Origin: UBA4615 sp046046245
GTDB taxonomy: Bacteria; Pseudomonadota; Gammaproteobacteria; Burkholderiales; Burkholderiaceae_E
DNA length: 64,000 nt
NCBI GenBank assembly: GCA_046046245.1
Contig: JBJOKE010000014.1
Location: 57,537 to 121,536 of the forward strand
Direction of reading: 5' to 3'
Below, in pieces: positions 49,680 to 58,813 of this stretch. The notes beneath the pieces were generated by a model that was not told the DNA's origin, searched no databases, and was given only the letters and a program-made list of their open reading frames with translations. Numbering within the stretch: the stretch's first letter is position 1; each line of letters begins with the position of its first letter. A program made the position numbers and the translations under genes.

Positions 49680-51318
49680 GGCGAGCGCCGCCGCCGACGG
49701 CGGCCGCTTCGACTACGTGGTGGTCGGCGCCGGCTCGGCGGGGGCCGCCCTCGCACGCCGCCTGGCGGACGACGGCACGACGCGCGTGCTGCTGCTCGAG
49801 GCGGGCGAGCCCCGCCACCGCGAGTTCTGGATCCGGGTGCCGATGGGCATCGGCAAGATCCTGCTCGACACCCGGTACGTCTGGCCGTTCGCCACCGAGC
49901 CGCAGGGCACGCTGAAGGGCCAGTCGATCTACTGGCCGCGCGGTCGGCTGCCCGGCGGCTCGAGCTCGGTCAACGGCATGATCTGGGTCCGGGGCGATCC
50001 CGCGGAGTACGACCGCTGGCGCGCGCTCGGCAACGAGGGCTGGGGCTGGAGCGACCTGCTGCCGGTCTTCCGCCGGATCGAGTCCGCGCGATTCGGCGAC
50101 GCGGCGGTGCGGGGCCGCGACGGTCCGATCGGCGTGACCCCGCTGCAGCGCACGCTGCGCAACCCGCTGGGCGACGCCTTCGTCGCCGGCTGCCATGAGG
50201 CCGGCATCCCGCCGACCGACGACTACAACGGCGGGGGCTACGAGGGCGTGGGCTACCTGCAGCTGTCCACCGTCGGCGGGCGCCGCTGCAGCACCGCGAT
50301 CGGCTATCTCGACGGCGCGCCCGCCAACCTGCTGCTTCAGACCGAGGCGGTGGCGACCCGCGTGCTGTTCGAGGGCCGGCGGGCGATCGGCGTCGAGTAC
50401 CGGCGCGGGGGCCGGCTGATGCGGGCGCACGCGCAGGCCGAGGTGATCCTCGCGGCCGGCCCGATCAAGTCGCCGCAGCTGCTCGAGCTGTCCGGCGTGG
50501 GCCGGCCCGACGTGCTGCAACGCGTCGGCATCCCGGTGCTGCACGCGCTGCCCGGGGTCGGCGAGAACCTGCTCGACCACCTGCAGTCGCGGATCACCTA
50601 TGCGTGCTCCCGACCGATCACGCTCAACGAGATCGTCAGCAGCCCGCTGCGCCGCACGCTGATGGGAGCGAGGTGGCTGCTCACCCGCGGCGGCTGGATG
50701 TCGACGCCCGGCGCCACGGTGCACGCGCTGGCCCGCACCGCGCCGGACGACCCGCAGCCCGACGTCAAGATCCAGCTGCACCACATCACCGGCAAGGACC
50801 GCTACGCGCGGCGCCCGGCGCAGGGGCTCGACCCGTACCCCGGCTTCGCGGTGGGGCTGTTCCAGCTGCGGCCCGAGTCGCGCGGGGCGCTGCACGTGCG
50901 CAGCCCCGATCCGGACGACGCGCCGGTGATCGACCCGCGCTACCTCGACACCGACGGGGACCGGCAGGCCATGCTGCGCGCGGCGCGCCTCGCGCTGCGG
51001 GTGATGGCGAGCGCGCCGATGCGCCCGTTCGTGCTGCGCCGCACGCGGCCCGCGCCGGAGGTCGGCGACGACGACGCCTCGTGGCTGGAGTACCTGAAGA
51101 CCTCGGGGCAGACCTCCTGGCATCCGATCGGCACCTGCGCGATGGGCCGCGACGAACGCGCGGTGGTCGACGCGCGACTGCGCGTCCACGGGCTCGAGTC
51201 GCTGCGCGTGGCCGACTCCTCGATCATGCCGACGATGCCCTCGTCGAACACCAACGCACCGTCGATCGCGATCGGCGAGAAGGCCGCCGACCTGATCCGC
51301 GAGGATCGGAGGCGCTGA
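49672..51318 (+). CDS. GMC-family FAD oxidoreductase, choline dehydrogenase-like
   Basis: A 548-residue flavoprotein. The N-terminal FAD-binding motif is D-Y-V-V-V-G-A-G-S-A-G, followed by LLLEAG and GRLPGGSSSVNGMIWVRG. The active-site His lies in S-W-H-P-I-G-T-C-A-M-G, and the C-terminal RVADSSIMPTMPSSNTNAPSIAIGEKAADLI is intact. It oxidises an alcohol with an acceptor. GTG is the start, overlapping the decarboxylase stop. Together with the sulfatase and decarboxylase it suggests alcohol-to-acid processing of a desulfated product. Confidence 0.9.
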   Translation: MAEASAAADGGRFDYVVVGAGSAGAALARRLADDGTTRVLLLEAGEPRHREFWIRVPMGIGKILLDTRYVWPFATEPQGTLKGQSIYWPRGRLPGGSSSVNGMIWVRGDPAEYDRWRALGNEGWGWSDLLPVFRRIESARFGDAAVRGRDGPIGVTPLQRTLRNPLGDAFVAGCHEAGIPPTDDYNGGGYEGVGYLQLSTVGGRRCSTAIGYLDGAPANLLLQTEAVATRVLFEGRRAIGVEYRRGGRLMRAHAQAEVILAAGPIKSPQLLELSGVGRPDVLQRVGIPVLHALPGVGENLLDHLQSRITYACSRPITLNEIVSSPLRRTLMGARWLLTRGGWMSTPGATVHALARTAPDDPQPDVKIQLHHITGKDRYARRPAQGLDPYPGFAVGLFQLRPESRGALHVRSPDPDDAPVIDPRYLDTDGDRQAMLRAARLALRVMASAPMRPFVLRRTRPAPEVGDDDASWLEYLKTSGQTSWHPIGTCAMGRDERAVVDARLRVHGLESLRVADSSIMPTMPSSNTNAPSIAIGEKAADLIREDRRR

Positions 51319-51385
51319 GCATGGCGCGGCCGCAGCGCCCCGTCGCCCGCGCATCGCGCGCCGCGGCACGCCGAAGGAGACCCGG

Positions 51386-53710
51386 ATGAGCGAGACCCCG
51401 CAGCGCCCCGAACCGCAGTGGCTGGACGGCGATCCCGGTGCCGGCTGGCAGGGCCGTCTCGGCCGCACGCTGGCCGAATCGCAGCCCTGGTGGCCGCCGC
51501 GCCGGGCGGCGCGCAAGGGCGCGCCCAACGTCATCGTGATCCTGCTCGACGACGTGGGCTTCTCCGACTTCGGCTGCTACGGCGGCGAGATCCGCACGCC
51601 GAACATCGACGCGCTGGCGGCCGGCGGCCTGCGGTTCACCGGCTACACCACCGTCCCGATGTGCGCACCGGCACGCGCCGCGCTGCTCACCGGCAAGGAT
51701 CCGCACTCGGTGGGCAGCGGCTGGCTGACCCACGCCGATCCGGGCTATCCGGGCTTCCGGGCCGCGGAGATCAGCCGCGATGCGCCGACCGTGGCCGAGC
51801 TGCTGCGGGCCGGCGGCTGGTCGACCTGGGCGGTCGGCAAGTGGCACAACACGCCCGACCACCAGGTGCACGCGGCCGGCGAGCGGGCCTCGTGGCCGAT
51901 GCAGCGCGGCTTCGACCGGTTCTACGGCTTCATGGGCGCGGAGACCAACTTCTTCTCGCCCGGCCACCTGATCGAGGGCAACGATTTCGTGGTGCGCGAC
52001 GCGTACCCGGACGACTACTTCAGCAGCGACGACTGGACCGACCGGGCGATCGGCTGGCTGCGGTCCCACCGCTCCGCCGACTCCGACAAGCCGTTCTTCC
52101 TCTGGCTCGCGCACAACGCGCCGCACGTGCCGCTGCAGGCGCGGCCGGCCGACGTCGAGCGCTATCGCGGCGTCTACGACCGCGGCTGGGACGTGCTGCG
52201 CGCGGAGCGCTTCGCGCGCCAGCGCGCGCTCGGCGTGGTGCCCGCCGACTGGCGACTGCCCGGCGCGAGCCCGGGCGTGCCGGCCTGGGACGCGACCGAT
52301 CCGGCCCGCCGCGAGGTGATGGCGCACTACATGGCGCTGTACGCGGCGATGATCGACAACGTCGACCAGAACCTCGGCCGGCTGCTCGCCTGCCTGCGCG
52401 AGATCGACGCGATCGACGACACGCTGATCCTGCTGACCAGCGACAACGGCGCCTCGTCGATCGGCGGCCCCGAAGGCACCGCCAACCTCTTCGAGAAGCG
52501 GCTCGCCCGCACCGACGATCCGACGCTCGCGCCGCGGATGCTGAAGGCCGGCGCCCTGGGCGGCATCGATTCCTACGCGGCCTACCCGGTGGGCTGGGGC
52601 AACGCTTCGAACACGCCGTTCCGCTTCTTCAAGCGCACGCCGATGAACGGCGGCATCCGCGTGCCCATGATCGTCAGCTGGCCGGCGCGCGTGCGCGACC
52701 CCGGCGCGATCCGCCGCGACTGGATCCACGTCACCGACACCGTGCCGACGCTGCTGGAGATCGCCGGGCTCGAGTATCCGGCGCAGCACCAGGGCTACCG
52801 GACCCGCGACCTCGACGGCCAGAGCTGGGCACCGATGCTCGACGGACCCGACGCGCGCTCGCCGCGCAGCGCGCAAGGACTGGCGCAGCACTACGAGCTC
52901 GAGGGCAACCGCGGCTTCATCCGAGGCCGCTGGAAGATCGTGTCGCTGCAGACGGCGGCCGCGAAGGTCGACCTCGACAACTGGATGCTGTTCGACCTCG
53001 AGGCCGATCCGACCGAGATCGACGACCTCGCGAAGACCCGCCCGGAGGTGCTGCGCGAGATGATCGACGCGTTCGAGGCCCGGGCGCGGTCGGCCTACCT
53101 GTACCCGCTCGACAACCGCGACAACCGGCGGGTGCTGGCGCTGCCGCCGTTCCTCGAGGAGGCGGCGTCCCGGCCGCGCACCTTCCACGGCGGCGGCGAG
53201 ACCGCCGCGTCGGCCGCGGTCTCGCTGCTGATCGCCGATCGCGACTTCACCCTCTCCTGCGAGTTCGAGGGCGGCGCCGGCGACGAAGGCGTGCTCTGGG
53301 CGATCGGCGACAGCTTCGCCGGGCTGGCGATGTTCGTGATGGACGGTCGCCTGCAGCTGGTCTTCCGCCGGGGCATCGAGGTGGAGCTCGTGCTCGAGAC
53401 GCCGCTCGCCCCCGGTGCGCACCGGGTCGTGCTGAGGCACCGGGCGTGGGGCCAGCGACGCGGCACGGCCACGCTCGAGCTCGACGGGTCGTCGGTCCCG
53501 GGTACCCTCGACACCACGCCGACGCTGATGCGTCTGGGGGGAGAGGGACTGGACATCGGCCTGGACCGGCGCCGCAAGGTGTCGACGCGTTACGCGTCGC
53601 GCGGCGTGTTCGCCTGGCCGGGACGCGTGGCTCACGTGCGCATCGAGCCCGGCCCGATGGCGCCGGGCAGTCTCGCCAACCGACCCGAGCGGCTGGCGCA
53701 GGCCGACTGA
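51386..53710 (+). CDS. Arylsulfatase family protein
   Basis: A 774-residue type I sulfatase. The formylglycine site M-C-A-P-A-R-A-A-L-L-T-G (Cys93) and the metal-binding LLDDVGFSDFGCYGGEIRTPNIDAL are present, as is the later ITSDNGASS-like LLTSDNGASSIGG with Asp-Asn. The C-terminal part (about 590-770) is beta-rich and resembles the jelly-roll add-on of long arylsulfatases. No signal peptide is obvious, so it may act in the cytosol. It would release sulfate from an aryl or alkyl sulfate. No sulfatase-maturase gene is nearby. Confidence 0.9.
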   Translation: MSETPQRPEPQWLDGDPGAGWQGRLGRTLAESQPWWPPRRAARKGAPNVIVILLDDVGFSDFGCYGGEIRTPNIDALAAGGLRFTGYTTVPMCAPARAALLTGKDPHSVGSGWLTHADPGYPGFRAAEISRDAPTVAELLRAGGWSTWAVGKWHNTPDHQVHAAGERASWPMQRGFDRFYGFMGAETNFFSPGHLIEGNDFVVRDAYPDDYFSSDDWTDRAIGWLRSHRSADSDKPFFLWLAHNAPHVPLQARPADVERYRGVYDRGWDVLRAERFARQRALGVVPADWRLPGASPGVPAWDATDPARREVMAHYMALYAAMIDNVDQNLGRLLACLREIDAIDDTLILLTSDNGASSIGGPEGTANLFEKRLARTDDPTLAPRMLKAGALGGIDSYAAYPVGWGNASNTPFRFFKRTPMNGGIRVPMIVSWPARVRDPGAIRRDWIHVTDTVPTLLEIAGLEYPAQHQGYRTRDLDGQSWAPMLDGPDARSPRSAQGLAQHYELEGNRGFIRGRWKIVSLQTAAAKVDLDNWMLFDLEADPTEIDDLAKTRPEVLREMIDAFEARARSAYLYPLDNRDNRRVLALPPFLEEAASRPRTFHGGGETAASAAVSLLIADRDFTLSCEFEGGAGDEGVLWAIGDSFAGLAMFVMDGRLQLVFRRGIEVELVLETPLAPGAHRVVLRHRAWGQRRGTATLELDGSSVPGTLDTTPTLMRLGGEGLDIGLDRRRKVSTRYASRGVFAWPGRVAHVRIEPGPMAPGSLANRPERLAQAD

Positions 53711-53736
53711 ACCCCTCGCAACGAACGGAGGACCCG

Positions 53737-54732
53737 ATGATCGGATTCGACGAGAGACGCCGCGGGTACCTGCGCGGACTGGGCGCGGCGGGCGCGCTCG
53801 CCCTGGCCGGCGGGGGACGCGGCGCGCGCGCGCAGGCCTGGCCCGCGAAGCCGATCCGGGTGATCGTGCCCTTCCCGGCCGGCGGGACGCCCGACGTCAC
53901 CGCCCGGCGCCTCGCCGAGCGGGTCGCGCCGATGCTCGGCCAGCCGGTGGTGGTGGAGAACCGGCCCGGCGCGGCCGCGCTGATCGGCGCGAAGGCGGTG
54001 GCCGCCGCCCCCCCCGACGGCTACACGATCGGCTACCTGTCGTCGGGGCACGCGACCGTGCAGGCGATCACCGGCAGGCTCGACCTGGAGAAGGAGTTCC
54101 GGCCGATCGCCATGGTGGGCAGCTCGCCCTTCCTCGCGGCGGTGAACCCGTCGTCGCCCTGGCGGACGCTGCGCGAGTTCCTCGAGGCCGCGCGCGCCCA
54201 GCCGGGTCGCCTGACCGTCGGGAGCGCGGGCGTCGGGTCGCCGGCCCACATCGCGTTCGAGCGGATGCGCGAGCGGCTGCCCGGGCTCGACCTGGTCCAC
54301 GTGCCGTTCAAGGGCGCGATCGAGTCTTACAACGCGATCGTCGGCGGCCAGATCGACTTCACGGTGAGCGTGCTCGGTGCGGCGCTGCCGCACCTGCAGG
54401 CGCAGCGGCTGCGGCCGCTCGCGGTGACCGCCTCCGAGCGCGTGGCGATGCTGCCCTCGGTGCCGACGATGATCGAGGCCGGCGTCCCCGGATACCGCTT
54501 CGACGCCTGGGGCGGCTTCGCCGCGCCGGCGGGCACGCCGGACGACGTGATCGCACGCCTGCACGCGGTGATCGCGCGCGCCGCCAACGAGCCCGACTAC
54601 CGGGCGTTCGCCGAATCCCAGGGCGCGCAGTCGGTGGTCAGCGCGAGCCCGCAGGCGTTCGCCCGGGACATCGCCGAGACGCTGGCCGTCGAGCGCGCGA
54701 CCGTGCAGCGGCTCGGCCTGAAGGAATCCTGA
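53737..54732 (+). CDS. Bug/TctC-family binding protein
   Basis: A 331-residue periplasmic binding protein. It has a basic N-terminus and hydrophobic signal (RRRGYLRGLGAAGALALAGGG), then IRVIVPFPAGGTPDVTARRLAER, RPGAAALIGAKAVAAAPPDGYTIGYL, VPFKGAIESYNAIVGGQ and AVTASERVAMLPSVPTMIEAGVPGY. It starts 26 bases after the sulfatase gene with a CGGAGG site, so it is in the same unit. A sulfated or carboxylated compound would be a plausible ligand, but this is only context. Confidence 0.88.
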   Translation: MIGFDERRRGYLRGLGAAGALALAGGGRGARAQAWPAKPIRVIVPFPAGGTPDVTARRLAERVAPMLGQPVVVENRPGAAALIGAKAVAAAPPDGYTIGYLSSGHATVQAITGRLDLEKEFRPIAMVGSSPFLAAVNPSSPWRTLREFLEAARAQPGRLTVGSAGVGSPAHIAFERMRERLPGLDLVHVPFKGAIESYNAIVGGQIDFTVSVLGAALPHLQAQRLRPLAVTASERVAMLPSVPTMIEAGVPGYRFDAWGGFAAPAGTPDDVIARLHAVIARAANEPDYRAFAESQGAQSVVSASPQAFARDIAETLAVERATVQRLGLKES

Positions 54733-54733
54733 A

Positions 54734-54780
54734 GCCCCCGCCCGGTGGCGGGCGATCGCGGGCCGACCCGGTGCGGGGGC
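54734..54780. terminator. Candidate bidirectional terminator
   Basis: Between the convergent Bug (plus) and acyl-CoA ligase (minus) genes, an outer 8-bp repeat (gcccccgc/gcgggggc) encloses an inner hairpin (cgcccg-gtgg-cgggcg). No T tract is visible, so this is positional evidence only. Confidence 0.4.
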
Positions 54781-54790
54781 GCGCCCGGTC

Positions 54791-56347
54791 TCAGCGCGCC
54801 GCGTACCGGTCCCGCAGCAGCCGCTTCATCAGCTTGCCGGCCTCGGTCCGCGGCAGCTCGGCGACGAAGTCCACGCTGCGCGGGCACTTGATCGGCGACA
54901 GGCGCTCGCGGCACCAGGCGACGAGCGCGTCGGCCAGCGCCTCGGACGGCACCGTACCCTCGCGCGGCACGACGACTGCCTTCACCGACTCGCCGAACTC
55001 CGCGTCCGGCACGCCGATCACCGCGACGTCGGCGACGGCCGGGTGCGTGACCAGCAGGTTCTCGGTCTCCTGCGGATACACGTTCACGCCGCCGCTGATG
55101 ATCATGTGCGACGCGCGGTCGGTGAGGTACAGGTACCCGTCGGCGTCGACGTGGCCCACGTCGCCGATGTTCGCGCGGCCCAGCGCGTCGTAGGTGGCGC
55201 GCGTGCGCTCGCGGTCCCCGTGGTACTCGAAGGGCGGCACGCCCGAGAAGCAGACGAGCCCGGTCTCGCCGGCGCCGAGCTCGACGCCGTCCTCGCCCAC
55301 GATGTGCAGCCGGCCGAGCTCGGGACGACCGACCGAGCCCGGACGCTCGAGCCAGTCGCGCGACGAGATCGACGTGCGGCCGATCGCCTCGGTGCCGCTG
55401 TAGTACTCGGTGACGATCGGCCCCCACCAGTCGATCATCGCGCGCTTGACCTCGACCGGGCACGGCGCGGCCGCATGGATCGCATGGCGCAGGCTCGACC
55501 GGTCGTGGCGGTCGCGGACCGCGGCGGGCAGACGCAGCAGCCGCACGAACATCGTCGGCACGAACTGCGCGTGGGTGACGCGCCAGCGCTCGATCGCGCG
55601 CAGCGCGGCCTCGGCGTCGAAGCGTTCCATCACCACGCAGCAGCCGCCGGCGCGCAGCACCTGCATCGTCCATCGCACCGGCGCCGAGTGGTACATCGGC
55701 GCGGTCGACAGGTAGACCGAGTCGGCGTCGAAGCGCTTCCAGTCGAGGTCGGAGCGCTGCAGGTCGTGCGCGGCGAGCTGCGCGAGCGGACGGCGGATGC
55801 CCTTCGGGCGGCCGGTGGTGCCGGACGAATAGAGGAAATCGGTGCCCTCGAGGCGCGCGGGGAGTTCGGCGTCGACGGGGACGCCGGCGATCCATGCCGA
55901 GACGGGGGCGAAGCCCGCGGCGGAGGCGGCGAAGTCCTGGCGCGCCTCGTCAGCGATCAGCCGCACCCGAACCGCCGGCGCCCGCGCCGCCGCAGCCGCG
56001 GCGACCTCGATCGTCGTCCGCGTCGCGAACAGCGCGCGCGCACCGCAATCCGCGAGCACGTGCGCCGCCTCGTCGGTCTTCCAGTGCGTGCTGAGGCAGG
56101 TGTAGTACAGGCCCGCGCGTCGAGCGGCCCACAACCAGACGAGAAGGTCCGGCCGGTTCTCGGCGAGGATCGCGATGCCCTCGCCCTCGCGCAGGCCCGC
56201 GTCGACGAGCGCGCGCGCGACGCGGCGCGACATGGCCTCGAGCGTGCGCCAGTCGATCGTCTCGCCGCTGCCGGCCATCACCACCGCGGGCGCGTCGGGG
56301 CGGGCGGCCGCGTGCCGCGCGATCGGGTCGACCGGCGCGGCGCTCAC
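54791..56347 (-). CDS. AMP-dependent acyl-CoA synthetase/ligase
   Basis: A 518-residue adenylate-forming enzyme. The P-loop-like motif is Y-S-S-G-T-T-G-R-P-K-G, with the A5 region Y-Y-S-G-T-E-A-I-G, the A7/A8 block GDVGHVDADGYLYLTDRASHMIISGGVNVYPQETE and the catalytic Lys near the end (P-R-T-E-A-G-K-L-M-K-R). It would activate an aromatic or aliphatic acid as its CoA ester. The start is a GTG overlapping the upstream Bug gene by 4 bases, so the binding protein and ligase are coupled. The acid is unknown. Confidence 0.88.
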   Translation of the reverse strand: MSAAPVDPIARHAAARPDAPAVVMAGSGETIDWRTLEAMSRRVARALVDAGLREGEGIAILAENRPDLLVWLWAARRAGLYYTCLSTHWKTDEAAHVLADCGARALFATRTTIEVAAAAAARAPAVRVRLIADEARQDFAASAAGFAPVSAWIAGVPVDAELPARLEGTDFLYSSGTTGRPKGIRRPLAQLAAHDLQRSDLDWKRFDADSVYLSTAPMYHSAPVRWTMQVLRAGGCCVVMERFDAEAALRAIERWRVTHAQFVPTMFVRLLRLPAAVRDRHDRSSLRHAIHAAAPCPVEVKRAMIDWWGPIVTEYYSGTEAIGRTSISSRDWLERPGSVGRPELGRLHIVGEDGVELGAGETGLVCFSGVPPFEYHGDRERTRATYDALGRANIGDVGHVDADGYLYLTDRASHMIISGGVNVYPQETENLLVTHPAVADVAVIGVPDAEFGESVKAVVVPREGTVPSEALADALVAWCRERLSPIKCPRSVDFVAELPRTEAGKLMKRLLRDRYAAR

Positions 56348-57333
56348 TCGGACCTGATCCCGGCCTGCCGCACCACCGCGCCCCATTTCTCGGTCTCGGC
56401 CGCGATGAACGCGCCGAACTGCGCAGGCGACATCGGCAGGCTCGCGCCGCCCATCTCGGCCAGACGCTGGCGCACCGAGGGCATCGCGAGCACCTGCGCG
56501 ACCTCGGTGTGCAGCCGCTCGACGATCGGCGACGGCACCTTCGACGAGGTCAGCAACCCGACCCAGACCACCACCTCGAAGCCCGGGTAGCCGGACTCCG
56601 CGACCGTGGGTACCGCGGGCAGCTCGGCCGTGCGCTGCGCGGTGGTGACCGCGAGCGCGCGCAGGCGGCCCGCGTTCACGTGCGGCAGCGCGGTGACGAG
56701 GTTGTCGACCATCACCTGCACCTGCCCGCCCAGCAGGTCGGTGAGCGCGGGCGACGCGCCCTTGTAGGGCACGTGGACCAGGTCGATGCCGGCGCGCATC
56801 TTCAGCATCTCGCCGGCGAGGTGGCTCGAGGTGGCCGTGCCCGAGGACGCGATCGACAGCGCGCCGGGCTTGGCCTTCGCGAGCGCGACCAGCTCGGCCA
56901 CGGTGGTCGCGGGCACCGACGGATGCACGAGCAGCACGTTCGGCATCGAGACCACGTGCGCCACCGGCGCGAAGTCGCCGGGCGCGTAGGGCAGCTTCGG
57001 GAAGATCGCGTAGTTCGCGGCGTTCGGACCGATGCTGCCCATCACCATCGCGTGGCCGTCGGGCTCGGCGCGCAGCATCGCCTGCATGCCGATCACCTGG
57101 CCGCCACCGGCCTTGTTGTCCACCGTCACCGGCTGGCCGACGCGCTTCGACAGCTCGCCTGCGATCAGTCGGCTGGAGAGGTCTAGGATGCCGCCGGGCG
57201 TGGCCGGCACGACGATCGTCATCGGCTTCGACGGGAACGCGGGCGACTGGGCCCGGGCGGTGCCCGCGGGCAGCGCGGCGAGCGCGAGCGGCGCAGGCAG
57301 TGCGCCGAGCAGGCGGCGTCTGGATCGGTTCAT
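56344..57333 (-). CDS. Bug/TctC-family binding protein
   Basis: A 329-residue periplasmic binding protein. The N-terminus M-N-R-S-R-R-R-L-L-G is twin-arginine-like and the signal ends GTARAQ. Conserved blocks are KPMTIVVPATPGGILD, EPDGHAMVMGSIGPNAAN, LPYAPGDFAPVAHV and VPYKGASPALTDLLGGQ. The ATG at 57333 with a GAGGAG site is preferred to an in-frame start at 57363. It is translationally coupled to the acyl-CoA ligase, so it probably delivers the acid that the ligase activates. Confidence 0.88.
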   Translation of the reverse strand: MNRSRRRLLGALPAPLALAALPAGTARAQSPAFPSKPMTIVVPATPGGILDLSSRLIAGELSKRVGQPVTVDNKAGGGQVIGMQAMLRAEPDGHAMVMGSIGPNAANYAIFPKLPYAPGDFAPVAHVVSMPNVLLVHPSVPATTVAELVALAKAKPGALSIASSGTATSSHLAGEMLKMRAGIDLVHVPYKGASPALTDLLGGQVQVMVDNLVTALPHVNAGRLRALAVTTAQRTAELPAVPTVAESGYPGFEVVVWVGLLTSSKVPSPIVERLHTEVAQVLAMPSVRQRLAEMGGASLPMSPAQFGAFIAAETEKWGAVVRQAGIRSE

Positions 57334-57480
57334 GCCGGGGGTCTCCTCGGTGGGCCGGGCCATCGTAGCCCCGGGGCCACCCCGACGGGCGATGCCGCCC
57401 CGCGACGTGGAACAGCGAGGCGGACGTCGCGGGTGGACCGGGGCTGCGGGGGGCGCTCGATCGTCCCTCGCCGCGCCGCC

Positions 57481-57822
57481 TCAGCGTCCCAACGCCGCCC
57501 GCTCCAGCACGGGCAGCCCGCGGCGCGCCCGCGCCGTCGTGCAGCGCTCGTCGCCCGGACGGACCTCGCGGCACGGCGACGGTCGCACCGCGTAGCTCGT
57601 GCATCGCACCGCGACGCCCACCGTGCCGTCGAGCGCCACGCAGCGCGGCGCCTTCGCGTGGGTGCCGCGCATCGCGACGCGATGCGGCGTCACCGGCTCG
57701 ACGAGCGCTTCGGGCAGTCCGAGCGCGGACATCTCGAGCCAGTGGAAGGACACGCGGAAGGCCGCGCAGCAGGCGCCGCAGGCGCGGCAGGTCGCGCCGT
57801 CGTCGACGGCCGCCGCGGTCAC
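57481..57822 (-). CDS. YkgJ-family cysteine-cluster protein
   Basis: A 113-residue protein. The N-terminal metal-binding cluster is C-R-A-C-G-A-C-C (residues 12-19), with further cysteines at APRCVAL, VRCTSYAVRPSPCREV and DERC. This is typical of YkgJ/UPF0153 proteins, thought to bind zinc or iron. The function is unknown. The start GTG overlaps the phosphoesterase stop by 4 bases, so the two are co-translated. An alternative GTG 12 bases upstream lies inside the phosphoesterase gene. Confidence 0.8.
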   Translation of the reverse strand: MTAAAVDDGATCRACGACCAAFRVSFHWLEMSALGLPEALVEPVTPHRVAMRGTHAKAPRCVALDGTVGVAVRCTSYAVRPSPCREVRPGDERCTTARARRGLPVLERAALGR

Positions 57823-58559
57823 CGGCGCGACCACCCCGACAGCCACCGCGCCCAGTTCCCGAACCCGGCCTCGGCCGCGCGGGCGCTCGCCGCGCGCCAG
57901 TCGTACTCCACCGCGACCAGCGAGGCCGTCGCGGTGTCCGTCCCGAGCTCGATCATCGCGTAGCGTGCATGCGGGCTGCCCGCCTGCACGAAGACCGTGG
58001 TCCCGCGCAGCGGCTCCTCGTAGGCCGGCAGGCCCACGCTGCCGTCGTTGACGAGCAGCGAGCCGTCGGCGAGCCGCACGATCCGCTGCGTGTGCGAATG
58101 GCTGCAGACCATCACCCGCGCGCGCGCGCCGCCGAGGTCGGCCTCGATCGCGGCCAGCGGCCGGATCCGCGGGTCGCCGGCCGGCGCCTCCTCGATCAGG
58201 TAGAAGTCCTCCTGGTGCGGCGCGCCGTGGAAGCACAGCAGCTCGGTGCCCACCGCATGGGTCCCGGGCAGCGCGCGCAGCCACTCGAGCGTGTCGGCGT
58301 CGATCCGCTCGAGCGTCCAGAGGTCGGTGCGGCCGGGCCGGTGCGAGGCCGGGTCGACGAGCGCCACGTCGTGGTTGCCGCGCACGTGCGCCGCGTCGAG
58401 CGCGCGCAGGCGATCGGCGGTCTCCTGCGGCCACAGCGGGCCGGAGAGCGCGTCGCCGACCTGGACGATCAGGTCGCAGCCGCGCCGTCGGATGTCGGCC
58501 AGCACCGCGTCCAGCGCGAGCACATTGCCGTGGATGTCGCTGATCGCCGCGATCCGCAT
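57819..58559 (-). CDS. Metallophosphoesterase family protein
   Basis: A 246-residue calcineurin-like phosphoesterase. The di-metal motifs are S-D-I-H-G-N, V-Q-V-G-D-A-L-S-G-P, R-G-N-H-D, H-G-A-P and the late C-S-H-S-H-T-Q. This resembles YfcE/ApaH-type enzymes that cleave phosphodiester or phosphomonoester bonds. The ATG lies at the conserved strand MRIAAISDIHGN. It is co-transcribed with the downstream YkgJ gene. The physiological substrate is unknown. Confidence 0.9.
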   Translation of the reverse strand: MRIAAISDIHGNVLALDAVLADIRRRGCDLIVQVGDALSGPLWPQETADRLRALDAAHVRGNHDVALVDPASHRPGRTDLWTLERIDADTLEWLRALPGTHAVGTELLCFHGAPHQEDFYLIEEAPAGDPRIRPLAAIEADLGGARARVMVCSHSHTQRIVRLADGSLLVNDGSVGLPAYEEPLRGTTVFVQAGSPHARYAMIELGTDTATASLVAVEYDWRAASARAAEAGFGNWARWLSGWSRR

Positions 58560-58595
58560 CGTCGGGCCCTCCCGGGGTGGGTCACGCCCCGGATG

Positions 58596-58811
58596 CTAAT
58601 GCCCGCCGAGGAGCCACTTGATGATGCCCTTGGCGATGAAGCCGATGAAGCCGAAGCCGAGCGCGAGGAACAGGACGAAGGTGCCGAACCGGCCGGCTTT
58701 CGACTCGACCGCCAGCTGCACGATGATGAACACCATGTACAGCATGAAGGCGCCGACGCCGAAGGTCAGCCCGAACCACGCGACCTGCGCCTCGGTGAGG
58801 CCGAAGGGCAC
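58596..58811 (-). CDS. DUF2788 small membrane protein
   Basis: A 71-residue protein with two transmembrane helices (about 12-34 and 46-68) and the family pattern L-T-E-A-Q-V-A-W-F-G-L-T-F-G, followed by the central hydrophilic K-A-G-R-F-G. I recall DUF2788 proteins as conserved in betaproteobacteria with no known function. The GTG at 58811, with a GGAG 8 bases upstream, is preferred over a TTG at 58817. It follows the DUF2189 gene by 2 bases. Confidence 0.8.
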   Translation of the reverse strand: MPFGLTEAQVAWFGLTFGVGAFMLYMVFIIVQLAVESKAGRFGTFVLFLALGFGFIGFIAKGIIKWLLGGH

Positions 58812-58813
58812 GG

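Noticed and set aside
49348..51534. Long minus-strand frame over the GMC oxidoreductase gene
   Set aside because: Shadow of the GMC coding sequence with no independent domain. The plus-strand motifs (FAD GxGxxG and the active-site His) decide the case.
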